Of a stretch of 56,253 nt of DNA, positions 1 through 8,703 are shown one piece after another. The position numbers and the translations under genes were made by a program. Origin of the DNA: a bacterium (GTDB lineage Bacteria; Latescibacterota; Latescibacteria; Latescibacterales; Latescibacteraceae); the NCBI GenBank assembly GCA_021372535.1, contig JAJFUH010000015.1, positions 1 to 56,253 of the forward strand, written 5' to 3'. The stretch's first letter is position 1; each line of letters begins with the position of its first letter. The notes beneath the pieces were generated by a model. It ran no database searches. It saw nothing but the letters and a program-made list of their open reading frames with translations, and was not told the origin of the DNA.

Positions 1-647
1 AGAACGGCGGTCTTGAGCCCCGAGAACGAAAATTCATAATCGGGCACGGTGCTCACGGGGAATTTCACGAATGATGAATCGCCGTCTCCGGCCAGTTTTT
101 CGATAACCGGCCCTCCCGGATAGCCGAGACCGAGCAGCTTAGCCACCTTGTCAAATGCCTCTCCCGCGGCATCGTCACGGGTCGAGCCGATGACATCGTA
201 TTCGAGCGGCTCACGCATGACCACGAGTTCGGTATGCCCGCCCGAAACGACTAGAACGAGGAGCGGATATCCGGGAACGGGCTGGTCGATAAAATTGGAC
301 ATGATGTGTCCCTCGATATGGTGCACGCCGATCATGGGAATATTCCGCGACAGCGAAAGACCTTTTGCAACGCTTACCCCGACCAGGAGTGATCCGACAA
401 GACCCGGTCCGGCGGTAACAGCGATACCGTCCACATCATCGAGTGAAAGCTCCGCCATGGAAAGCGCCCGGTCGATGACGGGAAGTATGAGTGTCAGGTG
501 CGCCCTGCTGGCGAGCTCGGGAACTACGCCGCCGAATTCGAGATGTTCGAGCTGGGATGACACAAGGGACGACAGAAGTCCCCGATCGGTGCTGTAAACG
601 GCGGCGGAAGTATCATCGCAGGATGTTTCAATACCGAGAACGTTCAC
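1..647 (-). CDS. tsaD: tRNA threonylcarbamoyladenosine transferase TsaD (3' end cut by window)
   Basis: Partial gene: about 215 N-terminal codons are visible and the 3' end lies left of the window. TsaD transfers the threonylcarbamoyl group to A37 of ANN-decoding tRNAs in the cytoplasm, together with TsaB and TsaE. The start is a GTG at 647, giving M-N-V-L-G-I-E-T-S-C-D-D-T-S, the family's hallmark N-terminus. Further on are GGVVPELASRAH, the metal-binding HHIEGH (His110 and His114 by my count), the glycine-rich VSGGHTELV and FSFSGLKTAVL near the cut edge. It is the last visible gene of a minus-strand run with nfi, a zinc ribbon and a YbbR protein, 37 bases after the YbbR stop. Identification is secure; only completeness is unknown. 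Confidence 0.95.
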   Translation of the reverse strand, partial: MNVLGIETSCDDTSAAVYSTDRGLLSSLVSSQLEHLEFGGVVPELASRAHLTLILPVIDRALSMAELSLDDVDGIAVTAGPGLVGSLLVGVSVAKGLSLSRNIPMIGVHHIEGHIMSNFIDQPVPGYPLLVLVVSGGHTELVVMREPLEYDVIGSTRDDAAGEAFDKVAKLLGLGYPGGPVIEKLAGDGDSSFVKFPVSTVPDYEFSFSGLKTAV

Positions 648-684
648 GTAATACCTTTATGTGCGAGGTGTACCGACAGGCCCG

Positions 685-1656
685 TTAACCTTTTTCCGGG
701 TTTACGGTGAATCGTACAAACTCAGGGATAAGCGTGACATCGAGACCTTCCGGAAAGATAATCTCCGGTCGTACGAGATTTTCGCCCTGAGCTGTCAGTT
801 CGAGATATGTCTGGTATCGTAAGGTTACCAGAATATCGTCGGGTTTCAGTTTCGACACGATCGATTCGGGCCCTTTTACATCGACAGAAAACGATTCAGG
901 AGTGAAATCCGGGAGGTTTTTCCTCGGGAAACTCTTGAGCGTAAGGGGTATATTGACAAATACTTTCTGGGCAAACGGTTCAAAGGTAAAAGAAAGCTCA
1001 ACTACCTCGGGATTCAAGGAAACAAGATTACCGAATTCGGTTCCGACACTGGCTTTAAGAACGGTATCTTTCAATGAAATCTTGTTACGTTCCATGGACA
1101 CGATTCTGACCGATTTTATGACAGCAAGGGTATCCTCGGGTCCCTGTACCACGATAAATTGAGGTCTTACCCTCGGTTTACCGACAATTACATACCCTTT
1201 TTCCAGTTGATACGGAGGAAGGCTGTCCGTATTGACGGGGATATTACGGGTAATTACCCTGTCGATCTCGATAGGGAAAAATGCCTTGTCAAGAATGCTC
1301 TGAACCTCTAAGCTCCCGTCGTCCGAAACATTGATATTAGTTTTATCGAGCTCGATCTGGTGTTTCCCTTTTGTAAGCCCGGTCAGATACACGAGGGCAT
1401 AGTATTTCCCCGGATCCCGCATCCTCATGAGGCTGAAAGGCAGGAGCGATTTCCCCGAACCCTCGATCAATACCAGAACCCTGCCGGGGTATTGCCCGGT
1501 TACGACAAATCCCTCCGACGGCCCGATATATTTGATAGGCAGATCAACTTTGTATGTAAATGGCGCATTCAGAGACACGCCCAGCCATAACACCAAAGCG
1601 AACATCAGGCTTGCGATCTTTGCCGTCATATTGGACCCGGTTATTGTTACTTTCAC
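685..1656 (-). CDS. YbbR-domain protein (CdaR-like), membrane-anchored
   Basis: 323 residues. One N-terminal hydrophobic segment (about residues 11-30, IASLMFALVLWLGVSLNAPF) is followed by repeated beta-rich units typical of YbbR domains, for example YKVDLPIKYIGPSEGFVV, a pattern that recurs about every 80 residues. In Firmicutes, YbbR (CdaR) binds and regulates the diadenylate cyclase CdaA, and the two genes are normally adjacent. No cyclase gene is visible here, so a c-di-AMP link is inference from the family only. The start is GTG at 1656; an ATG nine codons in (1629) is a possible alternative without an obvious Shine-Dalgarno sequence. It lies between the zinc ribbon and tsaD on the same strand with short gaps, so probably one operon. 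Confidence 0.85.
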   Translation of the reverse strand: MKVTITGSNMTAKIASLMFALVLWLGVSLNAPFTYKVDLPIKYIGPSEGFVVTGQYPGRVLVLIEGSGKSLLPFSLMRMRDPGKYYALVYLTGLTKGKHQIELDKTNINVSDDGSLEVQSILDKAFFPIEIDRVITRNIPVNTDSLPPYQLEKGYVIVGKPRVRPQFIVVQGPEDTLAVIKSVRIVSMERNKISLKDTVLKASVGTEFGNLVSLNPEVVELSFTFEPFAQKVFVNIPLTLKSFPRKNLPDFTPESFSVDVKGPESIVSKLKPDDILVTLRYQTYLELTAQGENLVRPEIIFPEGLDVTLIPEFVRFTVNPEKG

Positions 1657-1687
1657 ACCCCATTCCCATGGTTATCATCGTGCATAA

Positions 1688-1879
1688 TCATTTTCCCGAC
1701 ATGCCGATTGAACGTCCCAGGCTGATTTCACCGTTATCGATCCTGAGATTATACCCGCAATCAGGATTTGTACAGACCCAGGCTTTAAACATGATGGACG
1801 AGCCTTCCCTGCCATAATCGGACAGCGGAACGAGAATACCCTTCTCACATTTCAGACATTTCGGCAGTTCCATGATCAT
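1688..1879 (-). CDS. Small zinc-ribbon protein
   Basis: 63 residues with two cysteine pairs: CLKC near residue 8 and CTNPDCG near residue 36, spaced as in a rubredoxin/zinc-ribbon knuckle. The second half (CGYNLRIDNGEIS) resembles small DNA- or nucleotide-associated zinc ribbons, but I do not recognise a specific family. The start ATG at 1879 has a GGGGG-rich Shine-Dalgarno immediately upstream. It sits between nfi (37-base gap) and the YbbR gene (31-base gap) on the same strand, so it is probably cotranscribed. The regular cysteine spacing and operon position support a real gene; function unknown. Confidence 0.7.
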   Translation of the reverse strand: MIMELPKCLKCEKGILVPLSDYGREGSSIMFKAWVCTNPDCGYNLRIDNGEISLGRSIGMSGK

Positions 1880-1916
1880 TTTTCCCCCAACCTCTCACTC
1901 CGGTTAAACAATGCCT

Positions 1917-2708
1917 TTAGACACCCTGACACATAAGTTCTTTCTTCTTATCAGTAACATACTGATGGGCAAGCCGTGTCGGTTCGGGCAGACGGTACTT
2001 TCCGACAAGCGACATGACCATTTCCCGTGCGCCCTTGATACTGAATCCGTTTCCCGGAGACACATAGACAGGCTTTACGTTATCACGGGTTCTGAGACAA
2101 ATACCGACAATTTCGTCATGATAGACAATTTCGGTCCAGCTGCCTTTACCCTGCAAGGGTTCATCGCATCTGCCGCAGAGGCGCGATTTCGCACAACCGA
2201 CCGAAGGTATTCCGGTCAACACACCCATGTGGGATGCAAGGCCGATACCTCTCGGATGGGCAATCCCGCACCCGTCATACAGCATGACGCCCGGACGGTT
2301 ATTGAGTTCCCCGAGAGCCGCAAGAACCGCAGGTCCCTCACGGAATGAAAGAAATCCCGGAACGTACGGAAAAGCTGTCGGGACAGCCGCATATACGCTC
2401 TCGACAACGTTTCCACCGGAGGTATCGATGATGACGATACCTGCAAGAGCAATTAGTTCCGATGTCCTGATTTTTTCACCGGGCAGTTCCCCTCCGCTTT
2501 CCTCACCACATCCGCCGGATTTTTCGGAGACTTCGACAGGATAAGGAGAAGAACCGGAAGGTTTCTTCAGAAACGCGACATCGGCGCCGCCCACCAGTGA
2601 AACTCCGCTGATATCAACAACGTTGTCAAGAACCACAAGTTTCCGGAGCATATTCTGAATTTCGAGAGCCTCGTTTATAGAGACATCAAACGAGTGCATG
2701 GGATACAC
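1917..2708 (-). CDS. nfi: Endonuclease V
   Basis: 263 residues. Endonuclease V nicks DNA near deoxyinosine (some members cut inosine-containing RNA) and acts in the cytoplasm in repair of deaminated bases. Visible signatures are the GGADVAF strand with the first catalytic Asp, the wedge motif YVPGFLSFREGP, and the core DGCGIAHPRGIGLASHMG. A spacer of about 30 residues, rich in Gly, Ser and Glu, after the first strand is longer than usual. The start is GTG at 2708, preceded by AAGGAG and GGAG at good spacing. It is the first gene of the minus-strand run toward tsaD. Confidence 0.92.
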   Translation of the reverse strand: MYPMHSFDVSINEALEIQNMLRKLVVLDNVVDISGVSLVGGADVAFLKKPSGSSPYPVEVSEKSGGCGEESGGELPGEKIRTSELIALAGIVIIDTSGGNVVESVYAAVPTAFPYVPGFLSFREGPAVLAALGELNNRPGVMLYDGCGIAHPRGIGLASHMGVLTGIPSVGCAKSRLCGRCDEPLQGKGSWTEIVYHDEIVGICLRTRDNVKPVYVSPGNGFSIKGAREMVMSLVGKYRLPEPTRLAHQYVTDKKKELMCQGV

Positions 2709-3283
2709 GTAATCTCCGCTCCTTCAATCATACCGTGTGAAACCGGGCGGATTCACTGAGGCGCCGGCGCAACGGCCTCGATGACTGCAAACCACCCGGA
2801 TCGATAGTCGAAAGATATGTGCACCCGGTTCCCATGTCAATATATTTATGGTTGATGATTTTACTCCCGGAGTATTCATTTTCACGCTGTTTTTCCGGTA
2901 TCAGGAACTGCTCCTATCCCTGATTCTTATCTCAAATAGGGGAATAGGGGAGGAGTGAATTAATCCGCTTATTCATGACTTTACACTTTTTTTCTACACT
3001 CACCCCCATATCTCCTATCCCCCGCAGCGTGTGGGCGAAGGGGAGCCTCAATCCGGGCGTGGGTAATGGCTCCCTCTCCCATTCATGAAAGAGAAGATAA
3101 AGGGGTGAGGGAATACAACACTTCAAAGATTTCAAACATTGATAAATTCTTTTGACATTAATGGTTACTGTTATTACATTACAATTATAATGGAACGTTT
3201 TTTTACATGAAACGTTATGAATTATAGTACAAACCAATATTTTCCACAATGAGCGGGATTTTATTACATCGGGGAATACTATT
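2709..3283. other. Intergenic region between divergent nfi and the first DUF362 gene
   Basis: 575 bases with no convincing gene. The stretch 2925-3125 carries a degenerate C- and G-tract sequence (CCCTCTCCCATTCATGAAAG, then AAAGGGGTGAGGG) of the kind that recurs as dispersed intergenic repeats in many bacteria. The 225-codon minus-strand reading frame at 2932-3609 runs through this tract and antisense into the DUF362 gene, so it is not called. Bases 3130-3280 are AT-rich and must hold the promoter of the DUF362 gene; I could not pick a clear -35/-10 pair. Confidence 0.5.
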
Positions 3284-4903
3284 ATGAAAAGAAGGGATTT
3301 CATTAAAACATCTGCGGCAGCAGGATTGACCGGTTTCATCGCTACAAGCTGTTCCGCACCCATGAGACGACCGCCGAAGAGGACATCGGGGCCTGGATTC
3401 GATGTCCACCCGTTTATCCGGGAACATCCGGAAGCGGTTTTTATCACGTATACTGACATCGAATCGAAAAAGGATACCGACGCTATCCGTAACGCCGGAA
3501 ACAGGCTGGCCCGGGAAATCATCGTGAAATCAAAATCGGGCGGATACCCGTTTTCACAGAGAATCACGGTAAAACCCAACTGGACATCGGCAGGACCGCA
3601 GGATGGCAAACCGGTCTATGAAAAGCTCGGGATCAACACCGATCCCAACTTTATCGAGGGCTGGGTTCAGGGCATGAGGGAAGCCGGTCCCCAGCAGTAT
3701 TTCATCCGTGAATGCTGCTGTCCGCAGCAGTGGGAGCCGATGGGATGGAAGGCGATGTGCGAGCGGGCTAACATCGACCTCCGCGATCTGTCATCTCAGA
3801 ATTTCTGGGAGCTCGGCCCGAACGATATCAACTTTATCCAGATTCCCCACGGTGTCGTGTTCGACAAGATGGGATTCATGTCCCCCATGAACGAGCCTGA
3901 CACTTTTCTCTGCAATATCGCCAAGAACAAATCCCATGCCATGGGTATCACCGCTACGATAAAAAATCTCCAGGGAATCACCGGCAGGCGATTCCACCAG
4001 TATTGCACGGCGCACAACATGGTGCGAAAAAGATTCGAGGAGCCCTATCGGGCATTTTTAAAGAAGGATTTTGAAAAACATATCGAGACACTCTATGCCG
4101 AACACCTGAAGGAGGGTATCCCGCGCTGGGAAAAACCCGAATCGCTGGAGCACAACGGTATCTGGATGGAACAGTGGGTCCAGCGAATGCTCGACTCGTA
4201 CAGCGTCACCCCGACCGGTATCTGTGTCATCGAGGCAATCTACAGCCAGGACGGCAACGGATTCGGTTCCGGCCCGTTCGAGCCGCTCGGAGATTATAAG
4301 GTTACAAGCCGCGATTACATGACCAATTTCATCCTGTTCGGAATAGACCCGTTCCGGCTCGACATCATCGCCCACTGGCTTGACGGTCATGAGCCGGGGA
4401 ACTTCGGGCTTTTCCATATCGGCATCGAGCGTGGTCTCTCGAATGTGCTCGATCCCCACGATATTCCCATATATGTCTGGAAGGACGGCAAGGCCGAACT
4501 GGTGAAGCTCGACAGCGTTAAACGTCACCCGCTGCTGACGTACTTCCTCACAAAGGATTATAACGGCGGCACAGAGCCGAAATATCACCTCTGCGACGAA
4601 CCGTTCAATTACTCCGCGTGGAAGGCTGGGGCAAAGTCGGCGGATTGCAGGCCGACTGTCCGTCAGCTCGGAAGGGACGCCCGGAACAATGTCATCCTCG
4701 ACCTTACGCTTCCCGAACGGGAATACGTGAATATTAGAATTCACGACCGTGACGGCACCGTGGTGGGAAGTCTGCTTGCTGACAAACTCGATGCGGGAAC
4801 GCACGAGCTTGTCTGGGACGGGTTCGCGTCCCCCGGCCTGTACAATGTATATGTCAAGGGAATGGGCTGGGATGCGGCACAGCAGATCGTAACATATTCT
4901 TAA
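3284..4903 (+). CDS. Tat-exported DUF362-domain protein with FlgD-like C-terminal domain (paralog 1)
   Basis: 539 residues. The N-terminus KRRDFIKTSAAAG is a twin-arginine signal and is followed by IATSC, a possible lipobox, so export as a folded, perhaps lipid-anchored protein is likely. The body (about 45-440) matches DUF362-type proteins: HPFIREHPEAVFI, VKPNW, LCNIAKNKSHAMGITATIKN and ILFGIDPFRLD. A CCC triplet (RECCCPQQW, near residue 146) might bind metal. The last 70 residues (LPEREYVNIRIHDRDGTVV onward, ending SPGLYNVYV) form a FlgD/Ig-like beta-sandwich. The biochemical role of DUF362 is not established. Its nearest relative is the next gene downstream. Confidence 0.8.
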   Translation: MKRRDFIKTSAAAGLTGFIATSCSAPMRRPPKRTSGPGFDVHPFIREHPEAVFITYTDIESKKDTDAIRNAGNRLAREIIVKSKSGGYPFSQRITVKPNWTSAGPQDGKPVYEKLGINTDPNFIEGWVQGMREAGPQQYFIRECCCPQQWEPMGWKAMCERANIDLRDLSSQNFWELGPNDINFIQIPHGVVFDKMGFMSPMNEPDTFLCNIAKNKSHAMGITATIKNLQGITGRRFHQYCTAHNMVRKRFEEPYRAFLKKDFEKHIETLYAEHLKEGIPRWEKPESLEHNGIWMEQWVQRMLDSYSVTPTGICVIEAIYSQDGNGFGSGPFEPLGDYKVTSRDYMTNFILFGIDPFRLDIIAHWLDGHEPGNFGLFHIGIERGLSNVLDPHDIPIYVWKDGKAELVKLDSVKRHPLLTYFLTKDYNGGTEPKYHLCDEPFNYSAWKAGAKSADCRPTVRQLGRDARNNVILDLTLPEREYVNIRIHDRDGTVVGSLLADKLDAGTHELVWDGFASPGLYNVYVKGMGWDAAQQIVTYS

Positions 4904-5172
4904 CCCGATTAAGCGGATTTACGCGGATTTGTTATTTATATCTTTTTTGTGAACGATTAGTGATTATTACCCGATTATTAAAAAGTGACATCGGATGTCG
5001 TCATGCCGAATTTGATTTGGCATCAATTCACAAAATTAGTATCATTATACATTCGCCGCAGCAATACTGAAGATAGTATTAATAATTTCTTATATCAGTT
5101 CGTGTCTTCGTGGTAAAAAGAATTTTTTAAATAATCTGAGTTAACAAATAGTGAAACAGTTAATTCCAAAAA
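4904..5172. repeat. Dispersed AT-rich intergenic repeat (copy A) with nested hairpin
   Basis: The region between the two DUF362 genes begins with GCGGATTTACGCGGATTTG and ends with GTGTCTTCGTGGTAAAAAGA. The same frame is seen at 35226-35393 and 53664-53812. Here the middle is expanded and contains ATGCCGAATTTGATTTGGCAT (about 5001-5023, one base shortened in this description), a short hairpin of a type that is itself common as a dispersed repeat. Family membership rests on eye alignment only. No gene is seen. Confidence 0.5.
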
Positions 5173-5204
5173 AAACCGGGATTGATCGAAGTCCCGGTTT
5201 TTTT
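5173..5204 (+). terminator. Rho-independent terminator just upstream of DUF362 paralog 2
   Basis: AAACCGGGA (5173-5181) pairs with TCCCGGTTT (5192-5200) across a 10-base loop, followed by a T run to 5204. It is a good intrinsic terminator for the upstream DUF362 gene, yet it ends only 15 bases before the downstream ATG at 5220, leaving no room for a promoter between them. Confidence 0.8.
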
Positions 5205-5219
5205 CAGCAGGCGGGCACA

Positions 5220-6902
5220 ATGATAAACCGAAGAAGCTTTCTGAAAACAACTGCTCTGGCAGCCCCACTGGGACTCATGAGACCAGTCGAGATTCATGCG
5301 GTGCAGTCCGGGAAACCAGCGGGTTATTTCGGAGTCCATCCTTTTGTGGAAAATCACCCTGAAGCGGTTTTTATCATGTTTACTCATGTCGATGTCAAGA
5401 CCAATTCCGAAGCTAACAAATCCGAAGGCGAACGTTTCTCCCGCTCGGTATTCATCCCCAGGGACAGTTCCGGCTTTCCCGCAAGCAATCTGATTCCCAT
5501 CAAACCCAACATCACCGGCGGCGGCGGAAACACCTTCGACACCATGGGAATAATCACCGACCCGTTTTTCGTCGAGGGTGTCATCGAGGGCATGAAAGGG
5601 CTCGGAATCCAGGGTAAGCAGTTTCACCTCAGGGAAGTCAACTGCAAGGACTGGGAACACCATGTGTATTATCCGATTGCCCGCCGTACCGGGGCCGATC
5701 TCCACAACATGAACGGAAGGGTCAACGGGATAAATAACGAGCGGCTGGCCGACTGGACCAAAACTCCTGCGGTCATCAGCGATGACGAGCTCCAGTGGGT
5801 CGATGTCCCTAACGGCATGGTGTTCAGGAAAATCCCCTATCTCAGGCCGATAAACTCACCCGATACGTTTCTCCTCAACATTGCGAAATTCAAGGCGCAC
5901 TCGATGGGGCTTACGCTCTGCTGCAAGAATTTTCAGGGAGCCGTCGCAAACGGGTATCAGCATTTCTGCCAGAAGATGAAGAGCGTCATGAATATGAGCC
6001 CCGAACACAGGAATCCCAATGTCGAAAAGGACATCGAGGCCAGCCTGAAACGGCATGTGGCGACACTTCCCCGGTGGAACCGGCCGGTCAAAAAGGATGA
6101 CGACCCTTCGAGAACACCCGTCGATGTATACGATACCGTATGCCAGGAAATCTGGACGCACCGTACGCTGGACAGCCTTTCGGCAACGCGGTTCGGCCTC
6201 CATGTCGTCGAAGGCATCTACGCCCGCGACGGGAATTTCAGCCGCGGCCCGAATCCCGAGGGCAACGAGGATAATCCGAAGGGGAATGCATGGGACTACA
6301 TGACCAATATCATCATTTTCGGCATGGACCCCTTCAGGATCGATATTGTCGGTAAATGGCTCGGAGGCCACGAACCCGGGAACTTCGGCCTCTTCCACAT
6401 TGCAATGGAGCGGGGCATGCTCGATGTGCTCAATCCCATGAACGTACCAGTGTATCTCTGGGAAGACGGGCAGGCGGTGCCGAAACCGGTTACCTGGTTT
6501 ACCCGTACGCCGCTCAGGAGCTATTACCTCCATAAAGATTTCGACGGCAGGAAGGAGCCGTTCTGGCACCTTGTCAACGAGCCGTTCGATTACGGCACGG
6601 TGACAGAGAAGAAGCCATCCTATCCATCGAAACCCGGAACCGGGGTATTTGCCCAGTGCTGCCCGACCGCATCATATCCCCTGCTTCCGATTGAATATGA
6701 CCTGCCGGAAAAAGGCACTATGATGCTGGAGATCCTGAACAGCAAAGGGGAAACCGTGACAGTTCTCGTAAACGCCATCGCGGAGCGGGGATATTACATG
6801 GCTTCGTGGGATACGAGCACCTTCGAGTCGGGAACCTACGCGTACCGGTTCCGCTTCAACGATTACAGCGAAACGAGGGAGCTCGCTCTGAAGAAAAGCT
6901 GA
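5220..6902 (+). CDS. Tat-exported DUF362-domain protein with FlgD-like C-terminal domain (paralog 2)
   Basis: 560 residues from ATG 5220. I chose this start because it places the Tat signal (NRRSFLKTTALAAP) at the very N-terminus. The in-frame GTG at 5151 would add 23 residues encoded across the terminator hairpin. The body parallels paralog 1: HPFVENHPEAVFIMF, IPIKPNITGG, LLNIAKFKAHSMGLTLCCKN, IIFGMDPFRIDIVGKWLGGH and HEPGNFGLFHI. The C-terminal about 70 residues (from YDLPEKGTMMLEIL) look like the same FlgD/Ig-like fold. No lipobox Cys is seen, so this one is probably soluble after export. Function unknown; the pair looks like a tandem duplication that has diverged. Confidence 0.8.
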   Translation: MINRRSFLKTTALAAPLGLMRPVEIHAVQSGKPAGYFGVHPFVENHPEAVFIMFTHVDVKTNSEANKSEGERFSRSVFIPRDSSGFPASNLIPIKPNITGGGGNTFDTMGIITDPFFVEGVIEGMKGLGIQGKQFHLREVNCKDWEHHVYYPIARRTGADLHNMNGRVNGINNERLADWTKTPAVISDDELQWVDVPNGMVFRKIPYLRPINSPDTFLLNIAKFKAHSMGLTLCCKNFQGAVANGYQHFCQKMKSVMNMSPEHRNPNVEKDIEASLKRHVATLPRWNRPVKKDDDPSRTPVDVYDTVCQEIWTHRTLDSLSATRFGLHVVEGIYARDGNFSRGPNPEGNEDNPKGNAWDYMTNIIIFGMDPFRIDIVGKWLGGHEPGNFGLFHIAMERGMLDVLNPMNVPVYLWEDGQAVPKPVTWFTRTPLRSYYLHKDFDGRKEPFWHLVNEPFDYGTVTEKKPSYPSKPGTGVFAQCCPTASYPLLPIEYDLPEKGTMMLEILNSKGETVTVLVNAIAERGYYMASWDTSTFESGTYAYRFRFNDYSETRELALKKS

Positions 6903-6930
6903 GCGGTTTCGATGCTCCAGGATATAATAA

Positions 6931-6965
6931 AAACCGGGATGTTCTCTCCATCCCGGCTTTTTTTA
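6931..6965 (+). terminator. Rho-independent terminator after DUF362 paralog 2
   Basis: CCGGGAT (6934-6940) pairs with ATCCCGG (6950-6956) with a short loop, preceded by an A tract and followed by CTTTTTTTAT. The A tract on the left means it could also act for the convergent gene ending at 7010. Confidence 0.75.
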
Positions 6966-7009
6966 TAACCATTATTTTCTTACACTGTCACGCTCTATTC
7001 TCTCCATGC

Positions 7010-8476
7010 TTACCTGAGCATTTTCACTTCGAGGTCATCGAACCAGGTTGTCCCTTTCCCGACCTGCTGGAGGTAGAGCGACATGATGCTCGTATCCTTT
7101 GGCGGAGGACCGATACGGAGCGTCAGCTTTGTCCAGTCCTTCGTGCCGGTAATGCGCTCGGATCGTGCTATCGGCCATTCCGGGGTAATATTGGGCACAT
7201 GGCAGCAGACGCCGATCGAAGCACCGGGACCTGCGACATCCTTCGTCCTTACCCAGCAGGTTATCTCGTAACCCTTGCAGGGAGTCCATGGTTCGGAAAA
7301 GTACCCCTGCCCCTCGCACATGGAATACCATGTGGAGATTCCCGGAGTGCTCTTTTCGATCTTGAGGGAGCACGACCCGGTATGGCCGGAGGTTTTATCC
7401 CACTCGGCGCCTTTTTCGTCCTGAGGCACCCAGAACCACGGGTCGATGTCGCCTTCATGGGGTTTTTCGACCGAAACGGCCTTTTCAAAACTGCTCACCG
7501 GCTCGTACATTGGCACCTCTTTGAGTCCGTTGAACTCGGTCGGCTTGACCGGCTGTATCACGGCGCTCCTGTCGAGCAGGCGGGCTCTGTCATAGGGGCA
7601 CGGGACAAATCTGAAATGGAGGTTGATAGGTTTATAGAGTTCCTGCGGCGCAAGAGAACAGTTCATGTGAACATCATACCCCCATGGGCAGATACTGATG
7701 GAAGACCTGTCCGCGGTATCGTCGAGCATCTGAATTGCCGGATTGCCGTCCGGCTCGTATACAGCGGCGAATATGCCCTCCTTTTTCAGGAATATCCCCG
7801 ATTTCTGCGACTGTGAAAAGTGGTTATGGGGTATGGCGACAATACGGTTGTCTCTGGATTCGAAAACATATTTCGAATACCGCCCTTTCCACATACCGGG
7901 AAAACGCTGCGCCGGTGCCGGGCAGTCCACGAACCACGGATCACAGTACTCGATTCCGACCGCGCTGTTTTTGTCGAGCGTTTCGGGATTGTTGATAATC
8001 CCGCGGTCCTGAAAGTCATAGACATATCCGTCGAGTGTACTGTCATACGTCACCGTAAGAACCCGTTTCACCTGTATCGCGTTCCATTCGTCCCTCACCG
8101 TAAAGGTGACCGTGAGTTTCTCGGTGCCGTCCCCCTCGACCGTAAGGCCATCGAGCACATCGGTGATGAATCCGCTGCATTTCCAGTAGAGCTGAACCGC
8201 CTTGACAAGGGGAATTCCCCCCGGTGTGAGCTTGAGGTGCTTGAGGAGAAGGGGCCGCGGAACAGCGCTGAAAAACATGAGGGCCTGCATGGGCTCGTTC
8301 ATCGTGCTCTTGTCGAACTGGGCGATGGGATCGTTCCCGTCATAAATCCACTGCTCGTAATTCGCATCGCCACGTATCCGCCAGGTGAAAACGGGTTTAT
8401 GTTCGGCTTTCGATTCGGATACCATTACAAAAAGGAGCGCAAGAAATATTCCGATACCGGTACACAGGGTACGCAT
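7010..8476 (-). CDS. Secreted protein with C-terminal carbohydrate-binding-like beta-sandwich
   Basis: 488 residues. It starts with a classical signal peptide (hydrophobic LCTGIGIFLALLFVMVS, then SKAEHKP), so it is exported. Residues 30-330 are not recognised; they are rich in aromatics and beta-strand-like segments (for example FVDCPAPAQRFPGMW and ISICPWGYDVHMNC). The last 150 residues (DPWFWVPQDEKGAEWD to TTWFDDLEVKML) have the layout of a CBM4/9 (CenC-like) jelly-roll, ending in the WFDDLEV strand typical of that group. This suggests a polysaccharide-directed protein, but no catalytic motif is evident. It converges with DUF362 paralog 2 and is divergent from the aldo/keto reductase. Confidence 0.65.
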   Translation of the reverse strand: MRTLCTGIGIFLALLFVMVSESKAEHKPVFTWRIRGDANYEQWIYDGNDPIAQFDKSTMNEPMQALMFFSAVPRPLLLKHLKLTPGGIPLVKAVQLYWKCSGFITDVLDGLTVEGDGTEKLTVTFTVRDEWNAIQVKRVLTVTYDSTLDGYVYDFQDRGIINNPETLDKNSAVGIEYCDPWFVDCPAPAQRFPGMWKGRYSKYVFESRDNRIVAIPHNHFSQSQKSGIFLKKEGIFAAVYEPDGNPAIQMLDDTADRSSISICPWGYDVHMNCSLAPQELYKPINLHFRFVPCPYDRARLLDRSAVIQPVKPTEFNGLKEVPMYEPVSSFEKAVSVEKPHEGDIDPWFWVPQDEKGAEWDKTSGHTGSCSLKIEKSTPGISTWYSMCEGQGYFSEPWTPCKGYEITCWVRTKDVAGPGASIGVCCHVPNITPEWPIARSERITGTKDWTKLTLRIGPPPKDTSIMSLYLQQVGKGTTWFDDLEVKMLR

Positions 8477-8703
8477 GGTTCCTCCGGGAAGCAGGTTTCA
8501 TATTTGAAAGTGATATTCGGTATGTCAAGGGAATAACTAATGTTCCGGAAGCGGTTTTGTCAAGTTCCGAGTTTTTTCTACTGGCAGAAACAGGATATAT
8601 GAAATGAACAACCGGAGAAAACAAATTTCTTGTATCTTCCGGTGCGCTTTTTTATTATGCAACAGAAATATATATAACGGAATCACAAGAGGAGGTATAT
8701 GCC

